Of a stretch of DNA of 8,977 nucleotides, positions 1-4,630 are shown in pieces. The DNA is from UBA11524 sp964383815. Lineage in GTDB: Bacteria; Bacillota; Clostridia; Christensenellales; Aristaeellaceae. A model generated the notes under the pieces. That model worked only from the letters and a program-made list of their open reading frames with translations, did not search any database and was not told the DNA's origin. The stretch lies in contig CAYLIC010000065.1 in the NCBI GenBank assembly GCA_964383815.1, forward strand, positions 1 through 8,977. The letters run 5' to 3'. The first letter of the stretch is position 1. Every line of letters begins with the position of its first letter. A program made the position numbers and the translations under genes.

Positions 1-53
1 GCGAGGGCGGCCGCACCGTTGGCTCCGGCGTTATTGCCAAGGTCATCGAGTAA
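1..53 (+). CDS. tuf: Elongation factor Tu, C-terminal end (partial)
   Basis: Only the last 16 codons and the TAA stop are present; the gene begins before the window. The encoded end, EGGRTVGSGVIAKVIE, matches the conserved last strand of EF-Tu domain 3. EF-Tu is the GTPase that brings aminoacyl-tRNA to the ribosomal A site in the cytoplasm. Its position directly before rpmG-secE-nusG is a common bacterial arrangement. Nothing can be said of its G domain or promoter from this fragment. Confidence 0.93.
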   Translation, partial: EGGRTVGSGVIAKVIE

Positions 54-60
54 TTTTCAG

Positions 61-90
61 CCCTGCCGGTGCCGTTACACACCGGCAGGG
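61..90 (+). other. Perfect 11-bp hairpin between tuf and rpmG, no U-run
   Basis: Bases 61-71 (CCCTGCCGGTG) pair perfectly with 80-90 (CACCGGCAGGG) around an 8-base loop. The bases after the stem are TATGCCCC, so the T-run of an intrinsic terminator is missing. It may be an mRNA 3' stabiliser or processing boundary that sets tuf mRNA level apart from rpmG-secE-nusG. It could also be a weak or factor-dependent terminator. The stem is seen directly; the role is inference. Confidence 0.7.
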
Positions 91-108
91 TATGCCCCAT
101 CATTTGGC

Positions 109-116
109 AGGAGGTG
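109..116 (+). promoter_or_regulatory. Ribosome binding site of rpmG
   Basis: AGGAGGTG lies 6 bases before the ATG at 123. It rules out the longer in-frame reading from an upstream GTG, which would begin inside the hairpin. Confidence 0.85.
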
Positions 117-122
117 TCCTAC

Positions 123-284
123 ATGGCAAACGCCGCTCGTAACAAGATTTGCCTGGCCTGCACCGAGTGCAAGCAGCGCAATTACAACAACATGAAGAAC
201 AAGAAGAACACCCCGGATCGCATTGAGCTTATGAAGTACTGCCGCTTCTGCAAGAAGCACACCGCTCACCGCGAAACGAAGTAA
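123..284 (+). CDS. rpmG: 50S ribosomal protein L33, zinc-binding type
   Basis: The gene encodes 53 residues, a usual length for bacterial L33 of the large ribosomal subunit near the E site. Two CxxC pairs, C13-C16 and C40-C43, form the zinc ribbon, so this is the zinc-containing (C+) paralogue rather than the zinc-free one. The family ends KYCxxC..HTxHxE and TECxxRNY are both present. The start at 123 is fixed by AGGAGGTG just upstream. secE follows after 32 bases, probably on the same transcript. No tRNA-Trp gene lies between them, although one occurs there in some Firmicutes. Confidence 0.95.
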   Translation: MANAARNKICLACTECKQRNYNNMKNKKNTPDRIELMKYCRFCKKHTAHRETK

Positions 285-316
285 TCTCAACGACCACCGT
301 GAGGATGTGAATAATC

Positions 317-601
317 ATGGCAGAGGAAAATAAGGTCGCTACCCAGGAGACGAAGGCTCCTGCGAAGAAGGCTGAACCGTCCAAGATGGACAAGTTTGTT
401 TCCTGGTGCAAGAGGCTCCCCTCCCGGATCGCCAAGCCCTTCAAGAACATGTGGTATGAGCTGAAGAAGGTTTCCTGGCCCAGCAAGCGCAAGCTGATTG
501 CCTGCTCGGTCACCGTGCTTCTGTTCATGCTGTTCATGGGCGTTGTGATCGGTCTGCTGGACATGGGTGCTTCTACGCTGGTGAGGCTGCTGGTTCTCTA
601 A
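317..601 (+). CDS. secE: Preprotein translocase subunit SecE
   Basis: This is a 94-residue, single-span SecE, the essential small subunit that clamps SecY in the SecYEG channel of the inner membrane. Residues 1-40 are a lysine- and alanine-rich cytoplasmic leader. Residues 41-58 hold the amphipathic surface helix with the conserved ELKKVSWPSK motif (48-57). Residues about 60-84 are one hydrophobic membrane segment. This one-helix form is typical of Gram-positive bacteria, while E. coli SecE has three spans. The N-terminal arm is longer than in the roughly 60-residue Bacillus protein. A GAGG-type site at about 300-303 precedes the ATG. nusG follows 27 bases later, the classic secE-nusG pair. 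Confidence 0.95.
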   Translation: MAEENKVATQETKAPAKKAEPSKMDKFVSWCKRLPSRIAKPFKNMWYELKKVSWPSKRKLIACSVTVLLFMLFMGVVIGLLDMGASTLVRLLVL

Positions 602-628
602 ACGCGGCAGCATTAGGAGAGAATAAAC

Positions 629-1162
629 ATGACTGAAAAGAGCAAGGAGCCCTGCTGGTATGTGGTGCATACCTATTCGGGGTATGAAAACAAGGTAAAG
701 GATACCCTGGAGAAGTCCATCGAAAACAATGGCATGCAGGACCTCATCTTCGACGTTCGGGTTCCGGTTGAGGATGTGGTGGAAATCAAGAATGGCAAGC
801 GCGTGAAAAGCCAGCGGAAGGTATTCCCCGGGTATGTGCTTGTCCACATGATTGAAACCACCCGCAGCTGGTATGTGGTGCGCAACACCCGCGGCGTAAC
901 AGGCTTTGTCGGTCCCGACAGCAAGCCCATTGCGCTGACCCAGGACGAGGTGGACATGATGCTCAACTCCGGTGCCAAGAGTGTGGAATTCGGCATCGCC
1001 ATTGGCGAACGGGTGCGCATTCTTTCCGGCCCCCTGGAGAATTTCAGCGCCATTGTTGAGGACGTGGACACCCTGCGGGGCAAGCTGACGGTGAAGGTGC
1101 AAATGTTCGACCGTGAGACCCCTGTGGAGGTTGACCTGGATCAGGTGGAGAAAGAGGACTGA
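629..1162 (+). CDS. nusG: Transcription termination/antitermination factor NusG
   Basis: The protein has 177 residues, the normal length. The NGN domain spans about 8-113 and binds the RNA polymerase clamp; it shows WYVVHTYSGYE (10-20) and the FPGYV core (66-70). The KOW domain spans about 121-177, with GERVRILSGPLENF at 126-139 and the terminal RETPVEVDLDQVE. In other bacteria this domain contacts S10 or Rho and so couples transcription to translation. One odd point is MFDRETP at 159-165, where the family usually has MFGRETP. AGGAGA at 615-620 serves the ATG. A long 160-base leader separates nusG from rplK, and no terminator is visible between them. Confidence 0.96.
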   Translation: MTEKSKEPCWYVVHTYSGYENKVKDTLEKSIENNGMQDLIFDVRVPVEDVVEIKNGKRVKSQRKVFPGYVLVHMIETTRSWYVVRNTRGVTGFVGPDSKPIALTQDEVDMMLNSGAKSVEFGIAIGERVRILSGPLENFSAIVEDVDTLRGKLTVKVQMFDRETPVEVDLDQVEKED

Positions 1163-1322
1163 CCCTGCCTGTCTCTCCGAAGCACAAAAGGCTCTTGCGC
1201 CGCACACGCGGCGAGGCATGCAGCGCAAGCTGCGCTACCAAGGCGGCTGTGCAAACGGCTGCAACGTGGGAGGAAGTTGAAACGCTTCCGCGTGACCACA
1301 CTTTTTAGGAGGTGCCATTACA
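1163..1322 (+). promoter_or_regulatory. Structured leader of the rplK-rplA unit
   Basis: This 160-base non-coding stretch carries at least three local hairpins. The first is CGCCGC/GCGGCG at 1198-1213 with an ACAC loop. The second, at 1220-1236, can fold in two ways: GCAGC/GCTGC around a GCAA tetraloop, or AGCGCA/TGCGCT around AGC. The third is an L1-site mimic at 1266-1299. A T5 run (1302-1306) and the rplK ribosome binding site AGGAGGT (1307-1313) follow. I see no convincing -35/-10 pair, so rplK is probably read from the upstream transcript. Confidence 0.6.
1266..1299 (+). promoter_or_regulatory. L1-binding rRNA mimic upstream of rplK
   Basis: The outer helix GTGG (1266-1269) pairs with CCAC (1296-1299). 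The inner helix GGAAG (1272-1276) pairs with CTTCC (1285-1289). Between them is an asymmetric internal loop, GA on one side and GCGTGA on the other. This arrangement copies the L1-stalk base of 23S rRNA, which has GUGGGAGG on one strand and a GAC...ACCAC return strand. L1 is known to bind such leader RNAs and repress its own operon. The site ends 7 bases before the rplK ribosome binding site, so bound L1 could limit initiation. Confidence 0.72.
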
Positions 1323-1748
1323 ATGGCCAAGAAAGTTACCGCATTCATCAAGCTGCAGGTTCAGGCTGCAAAGGCCACTCCCGCTCCGCCCATCGGCCCT
1401 GCGCTGGGTCAGCACGGCGTGAACATCCCTGGCTTCTGCAAGGAGTTCAATGAGCGTACCAAGAACGACGTGGGTCTGGTGATCCCCGTTGTTATCACCG
1501 TCTACTCCGACCGTACCTTCACCTTCGTCACCAAGACCCCGCCGGTTCCGGTGCTGATCAAGAAGGAGCTGGGCCTGGAGTCTGCTTCTGCCCGGCCCAA
1601 CCGTGACAAGGTTGGCCAGCTGACCAAGGAGCAGGTTCGCAAGATTGCCACCATCAAGATGCCCGACCTGAACGCTGCCAGCATCGAGGCTGCCATGTCC
1701 ATGGTTGCCGGTACTGCCCGCAGCATGGGCGTTACCGTGGAGGAGTAA
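1323..1748 (+). CDS. rplK: 50S ribosomal protein L11
   Basis: The protein has 141 residues, the standard length. The N-terminal domain (about 1-72) carries the proline-rich helix PAPPIGPALGQ (20-30), which contacts the GTPase-associated centre of 23S rRNA and forms the thiostrepton site. The C-terminal domain (about 76-141) binds the same rRNA and includes DLNAASIEAAMSMVAGTARSMG (115-136 region). L11 helps factors such as EF-G and RelA act on the ribosome. AGGAGGT at 1307-1313 serves the ATG at 1323. rplA follows after 105 bases. Both genes are preceded by an L1-type RNA element. Confidence 0.97.
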   Translation: MAKKVTAFIKLQVQAAKATPAPPIGPALGQHGVNIPGFCKEFNERTKNDVGLVIPVVITVYSDRTFTFVTKTPPVPVLIKKELGLESASARPNRDKVGQLTKEQVRKIATIKMPDLNAASIEAAMSMVAGTARSMGVTVEE

Positions 1749-1806
1749 GCGACCAGAGCAATTGGTGCGCTATCTGTTGACCAAGTGGGGCCTGTGCCCC
1801 TTAACA

Positions 1807-1839
1807 ATGTGGGAGGACATAGTGCCGCTAATACCACAT
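1807..1839 (+). promoter_or_regulatory. Second L1-binding rRNA mimic, between rplK and rplA
   Basis: ATGTGG (1807-1812) pairs with CCACAT (1834-1839). An upper helix begins GG (1815-1816) with CC (1825-1826) and can extend through AC/GT. The internal loop has GA on one side and GCTAATA on the other. GTGGGAGG...ACCAC is shared with the site before rplK and with the L1 region of 23S rRNA. The rplA ribosome binding site GGGAGG (1840-1845) starts on the very next base, so closing this helix with L1 should hinder rplA initiation. Confidence 0.72.
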
Positions 1840-1853
1840 GGGAGGAATAAATC

Positions 1854-2543
1854 ATGAAGCATGGTAAGAAGTACCAAGACAGCGTGAAGCTGATTGACCA
1901 CCTGAAGCAGTACGACCCCGAGGAGGCCGTGGGCCTGGTTCTCCAGACTGGCAAGGCCAAGTTCGACGAGACTGTGGAAATCTCCGTCCGCCTGGGCGTT
2001 GACCCCCGCCACGCTGACCAGCAGGTCCGCGGCGCTGTGGTGCTGCCCCACGGCACTGGCCGCACCATCCGCGTGCTGGTCATCGCCAAGGGCGCCAAGG
2101 CTGACGAGGCCGCCAAGGCCGGTGCCGACTATGTTGGCGCTGAGGACATGATCGCCAAGATCCAGAACGAAAACTGGTTCGATTTCGACGTTTGCGTTGC
2201 CACCCCTGACATGATGGGTCTGGTTGGCCGCATCGGCCGTGTGCTGGGCCCCAAGGGCCTGATGCCCAACCCCAAGTCCGGCACGGTGACCATGGACGTG
2301 ACCAAGGCCATCAGCGAGATTAAGGCTGGTAAGGTGGAGTACCGTCTGGACAAGACCGCCATCATCCACTGCCCCATCGGCAAGGTTTCCTTCGGCGCTG
2401 AAAAGCTGGGCGAAAACCTGCAGACCCTGATGGACGCCATCAACAAGGCAAAGCCCGCCGCCGCCAAGGGTACCTATGTGCGCTCCGTTTACCTGAGCAG
2501 CACCATGGGCCCCGCTGTGCGCGTGAATCCCCTGAAGTTCTAA
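1854..2543 (+). CDS. rplA: 50S ribosomal protein L1
   Basis: The protein has 229 residues, a normal length. L1 forms the mobile stalk that guides deacylated tRNA out of the E site, and it is the usual translational repressor of the rplK-rplA unit. The signature IGRVLGPKGLMPNPKSGTV at 127-145 lies in domain II. The rRNA-binding domain I is built from both ends, with the C-terminal strand YLSSTMGPAVRVNPL present. GGGAGG at 1840-1845 serves the ATG at 1854. The unit stops here: an intrinsic terminator follows after 13 bases and rplJ-rplL are absent. Confidence 0.97.
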   Translation: MKHGKKYQDSVKLIDHLKQYDPEEAVGLVLQTGKAKFDETVEISVRLGVDPRHADQQVRGAVVLPHGTGRTIRVLVIAKGAKADEAAKAGADYVGAEDMIAKIQNENWFDFDVCVATPDMMGLVGRIGRVLGPKGLMPNPKSGTVTMDVTKAISEIKAGKVEYRLDKTAIIHCPIGKVSFGAEKLGENLQTLMDAINKAKPAAAKGTYVRSVYLSSTMGPAVRVNPLKF

Positions 2544-2556
2544 TTGAACAACAGAA

Positions 2557-2600
2557 TGTCCCCATTGCGTGGCGAAAGCTGTGCAATGGGGGCATTTTTT
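2557..2600 (+). terminator. Intrinsic terminator after rplA
   Basis: Bases 2557-2573 pair with 2578-2594 in a stem of about 17 bp, including four G-T wobbles, closed by a GAAA tetraloop (2574-2577). Six T residues (2595-2600) follow. This is a strong Rho-independent terminator for the rplK-rplA transcript. The next gene starts only 16 bases later and must rely on read-through or on a promoter I cannot identify. Confidence 0.93.
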
Positions 2601-2603
2601 AAT

Positions 2604-2609
2604 GGGAGG
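2604..2609 (+). promoter_or_regulatory. Ribosome binding site fixing the GTG start of the HIT gene
   Basis: GGGAGG lies 7 bases before the GTG at 2617. The in-frame ATG at 2602 overlaps this site, and still earlier starts lie inside the terminator stem, so they are unlikely. Confidence 0.7.
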
Positions 2610-2616
2610 TATCATC

Positions 2617-3066
2617 GTGGATTGCCTGGTGTGCGAAAGAATTGATTGGATTAGGGCAGGGAACAACCCCTACTTTGTCCGGGAACTGGAAACAGGATAT
2701 GTGGTTATTGGTGATCATCAGCGTTTTCGCGGGTATACGGTATTCCTTTGCAAACAGCACGCCACGGAGCTGCACCAGCTGGAACCTGCCTTCCGCCTGA
2801 AGTTTTTGGCGGAAATGAGCCTGGTGGCTGAGGCGGTGTGGCATGCCTTTCAGCCCGACAAGCTGAACTATGAGCTGCTGGGCGCAGGGAAAGGCCTGCA
2901 CATGCACTGGCACATCTTTCCCAGACGGGCCGGGGATACGCCAAATCCCGGCCCGGTGTGGCAGCTTGGAACAGAAGGACTGCACAACGAAGCTGATCGT
3001 CCGGATGCTGCGGAACTGGAAGAGCTACGGAATGCCCTGGATGCCGAACTGAATAAGCTCCTATGA
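2617..3066 (+). CDS. HIT-family (histidine triad) protein
   Basis: With the GTG start this encodes 149 residues. The histidine triad HMHWHIF at 95-101 gives H95, H97 and H99; by analogy with Hint proteins H97 is the nucleophile for hydrolysis or transfer of nucleoside phosphates. CxxC at 3-6 matches the N-terminal zinc half-site seen in many HIT proteins, and DHQRFRGYTVF (33-43) matches the strand before the active site. HIT enzymes are cytoplasmic and act on AMP-lysine, dinucleoside polyphosphates or similar compounds; the substrate here cannot be told. The C-terminal 25 residues are acidic and probably helical. It sits alone between two terminators, and its codon use is less biased than that of the ribosomal genes. 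Confidence 0.88.
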   Translation: MDCLVCERIDWIRAGNNPYFVRELETGYVVIGDHQRFRGYTVFLCKQHATELHQLEPAFRLKFLAEMSLVAEAVWHAFQPDKLNYELLGAGKGLHMHWHIFPRRAGDTPNPGPVWQLGTEGLHNEADRPDAAELEELRNALDAELNKLL

Positions 3067-3102
3067 AAAAAGCTGCTTCGACCGCATCGGAGCAGCTTTT
3101 TT
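3066..3102. terminator. Bidirectional terminator between convergent genes
   Basis: Bases 3066-3081 (A-run then GCTGCTTCGA) pair with 3087-3102 (TCGGAGCAGC then T-run) in 16 pairs with a single G-T wobble, around a CCGCA loop. Read either way, a GC-rich stem ends in six or more U residues. It ends the HIT gene on the + strand, starting in its stop codon. It also ends the secreted-protein gene on the - strand, whose stop lies 9 bases away. Confidence 0.93.
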
Positions 3103-3111
3103 ATGTGAACA

Positions 3112-4089
3112 TTACGGGTGGTAAATGAGCATGACCCCAGTGCCGTAAAGCTGGAGTGCTGCTAGCTGTTTTGTGCGCAGTTGAAGCATTTCTTCTTGGG
3201 TGGAAGCTGAGGCCAGAAGGCGAAGCTGATCATCCTGAAGGGAAACGCGGAGCACGGTGGGAGAGATGCGCGAAACGGTGTAAACATCCGTAAAATAGGC
3301 CATTTCCTTTTGGTACTGTTCTTGCCAGAAGGTGTAGGCGTAGCGGAAGGTCATGTCCTTCCCGTAGGCTTCGTCCTGCAAGGCCCGGGGAAAGGAATCC
3401 AGCAGGTAAAATGTACCGGTGGAAGCAAACTCATCAACCTGAAGGAAGATGGAAACATAGTGTCCAAATTTGCCCACGGAACGGAAGGGTGCCCGGGTGC
3501 CCCCGGTGCCTGCGCCCAAACTGCAAATGGAAATGCGAATATCCCCTAGGTTAGCCTTGTCAAGTTCATTGGTGAACGCTGCAAGCCAATCCCAGTGTTT
3601 TTTAAGCGTGATGCGCCCAGTGAGCAGAAAGCGCTCGTCCGCCAGGCTGATGGCACGTGAAAGCGTAGACTCGGTGTCCAGCAGCTTGACGGAGGCGATG
3701 GTGTCCATCCCGTCAATCAAGCGGTTCAGGGTAGGGAAGGTGTCCAGGTGTTTGTTCTCCCAAAGGTAGCTGAGCCGGGAAAGGCTGACAGGTCCCCATT
3801 CGGGATGAGCCTTGGGAGCCAGAAGCTCAAGCAGCTCGCTAAGCAGGGCAGGAGCATCCTGCACCTGGTTACCAAAGCAGGCAATAAAACCATTGGCTAC
3901 GCTGGCAGGCTGACAGCCGTTCTCCCAGAAGTTTTTGCCACGGTAGACAAAAACACTTTCTGTTAACCGAGGGTCGTACTGGGAGAGAACGTCCAGCTGA
4001 CTCAGGTAGGCGGAAACTGGCTCTGCGCAGGCAGGAAAGGCTAGCGCCGTAAAAAGAAGCAGGCATAGCAGACGCTTGAAAAAATGCAA
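3112..4089 (-). CDS. Secreted cysteine-peptidase-like protein (putative C39/papain-like fold)
   Basis: This encodes 325 residues from a TTG start; GAGGTG ends 5 bases before it and no ATG lies in frame before residue 128. Residues 1-22 are a signal peptide: basic FKR, a hydrophobic stretch, then an ACA cleavage site; the lipobox match is poor. In the mature part, WENGCQPASVANGF (55-68) resembles the catalytic-Cys helix of C39-like peptidases, which usually read CGPxS. KFGHYVSIF (207-215) and YLLDSFPRAL (228-237) fit the expected His and Asp, giving C59, H210 and D231. The fold is inferred from motif order only, and I cannot name a family. It could also be an inactive relative or a substrate-binding protein. 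It is convergent with the HIT gene and ends at their shared terminator. Confidence 0.72.
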   Translation of the reverse strand: MHFFKRLLCLLLFTALAFPACAEPVSAYLSQLDVLSQYDPRLTESVFVYRGKNFWENGCQPASVANGFIACFGNQVQDAPALLSELLELLAPKAHPEWGPVSLSRLSYLWENKHLDTFPTLNRLIDGMDTIASVKLLDTESTLSRAISLADERFLLTGRITLKKHWDWLAAFTNELDKANLGDIRISICSLGAGTGGTRAPFRSVGKFGHYVSIFLQVDEFASTGTFYLLDSFPRALQDEAYGKDMTFRYAYTFWQEQYQKEMAYFTDVYTVSRISPTVLRVSLQDDQLRLLASASTQEEMLQLRTKQLAALQLYGTGVMLIYHP

Positions 4090-4094
4090 GGGAA

Positions 4095-4100
4095 CACCTC
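4095..4100 (-). promoter_or_regulatory. Ribosome binding site for the TTG-started secreted protein
   Basis: Read on the - strand this is GAGGTG, followed by TTCCC and then TTG. It supports the unusual start codon, since the signal peptide begins immediately after it. Confidence 0.75.
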
Positions 4101-4436
4101 ATTTGTTCAAATTTTTAAATGGTAATTCGACAAGGGATGAAAAAAATCCTGTTGAAAGACATAAAAATGTAAAGAGAAAGAAAGCTTGGGGAGTAGATAC
4201 GCACGGGAAGGTGGGAAACAAATTCTGCGCAAACCATTTAAAATCAAAGGGTGCACAGAAATGAAAACAAAAAGAAGGAAAACAAAAGGGTGATTCGACG
4301 GAAAAACGGCAAAGCAAGGACACACCAGAAGGCGTGGACAGTGTGAATGAGCGGAAAGGAAGGCTGAAACGGGCTTTGACGGGATGAAGAGGTGAAAAAT
4401 CCGCGAAAAAAAGTTGAAAAAAGGGCGGAAAACGTA
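4101..4436. other. Non-coding purine-rich intergenic region
   Basis: About 330 bases without a credible gene. The + strand is strongly enriched in A and G with many A-runs, unlike the GC-rich genes on both sides. Short open frames here are low in complexity (Phe/Ser/Leu-rich on the - strand, Lys-rich on the + strand) and lack ribosome binding sites. An 11-base near-repeat GGTRATTCGAC occurs at 4121-4131 and 4289-4299. The promoter of the - strand gene should lie here, but I find no convincing hexamer pair. The right end holds phased A-tracts before the rpsJ promoter. Confidence 0.6.
4395..4432 (+). promoter_or_regulatory. Phased A-tracts / UP-like element upstream of the S10 promoter
   Basis: Four A-tracts lie at 4395-4399, 4406-4412, 4417-4422 and 4429-4432. 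Their centres are about 12, 10.5 and 11 bases apart, close to one helical turn, and the last ends 4 bases before the -35 element. Such phasing is known to bend DNA, and A-tracts there can bind the RNA polymerase alpha C-terminal domains. The pattern is seen; increased promoter strength is inferred. Confidence 0.55.
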
Positions 4437-4465
4437 TTGCAATTTGAAGGCGGATGGTTTATAAT
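4437..4465 (+). promoter_or_regulatory. Sigma-A promoter of the S10 operon
   Basis: The -35 element TTGCAA (4437-4442, four of six consensus bases) and a perfect -10 element TATAAT (4460-4465) are 17 bases apart. Transcription is expected to start near 4472, giving a leader of about 160 bases before rpsJ. No extended -10 TG is present. Confidence 0.9.
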
Positions 4466-4471
4466 GTGTCT

Positions 4472-4630
4472 GTTGTCTGTTCAGGGATGAAGTGATAAGT
4501 TGCCGCCAGGCCAGGCGGGTAATTATCATGGACCAGCCCGATAATCGGGCGACGGACTCGAAGCGCCGCGCGGCCTGCACCTGCAGTGGGCTGCAAGAGC
4601 GCCAACGAGAACGATCAAGGAGGAAAATCG
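4472..4630 (+). promoter_or_regulatory. Structured 5' leader of the S10 operon
   Basis: Hairpin 1 (4492-4529) has an outer helix TGATAA/TTATCA (4493-4498 with 4523-4528), an internal loop, and an inner helix CCGCC/GGCGG (4503-4507 with 4514-4518). Hairpin 2 is GCCCGA/TCGGGC (4536-4541 with 4545-4550) with a TAA loop. A weaker bulged hairpin lies at 4573-4591. ATTATC (4522-4527) can instead pair with GATAAT (4540-4545), which would break both hairpins. No U-run terminator is present, so any control would act on translation or RNA stability. In E. coli L4 controls this operon through its leader; I cannot match this leader to a known class. Confidence 0.55.
4617..4624 (+). promoter_or_regulatory. 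Ribosome binding site of rpsJ
   Basis: AAGGAGGA ends 6 bases before the ATG at 4631. It excludes the 15-codon in-frame extension that starts at a GTG at 4586. Confidence 0.88.

Noticed and set aside
287..1228. Long - strand open frame opposite secE and nusG
   Set aside because: It is a shadow of biased codons in clearly real genes; its His/Leu-rich product matches no family and it has no ribosome binding site of note.
2569..2616. N-terminal extension of the HIT protein by 16 codons
   Set aside because: The extension would be encoded by the terminator stem, its T-run and the ribosome binding site.
1770..2666. 298-residue - strand open frame opposite rplA
   Set aside because: It is a shadow of rplA that also crosses the intrinsic terminator. 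No motif is recognisable.
4114..4142. Promoter of the - strand secreted protein, with TTTAAA as a -10
   Set aside because: The matching -35 position reads TTTCAT on the - strand, too far from consensus to claim.
4121..4299. The GGTRATTCGAC pair as attachment sites or a mobile-element repeat
   Set aside because: Only 11 bases with one mismatch, 168 bases apart, with no integrase, transposase or target duplication nearby.
4376..4404. A TTGACG hexamer as an additional -35 element upstream of rpsJ
   Set aside because: No acceptable -10 hexamer lies 16-18 bases downstream.
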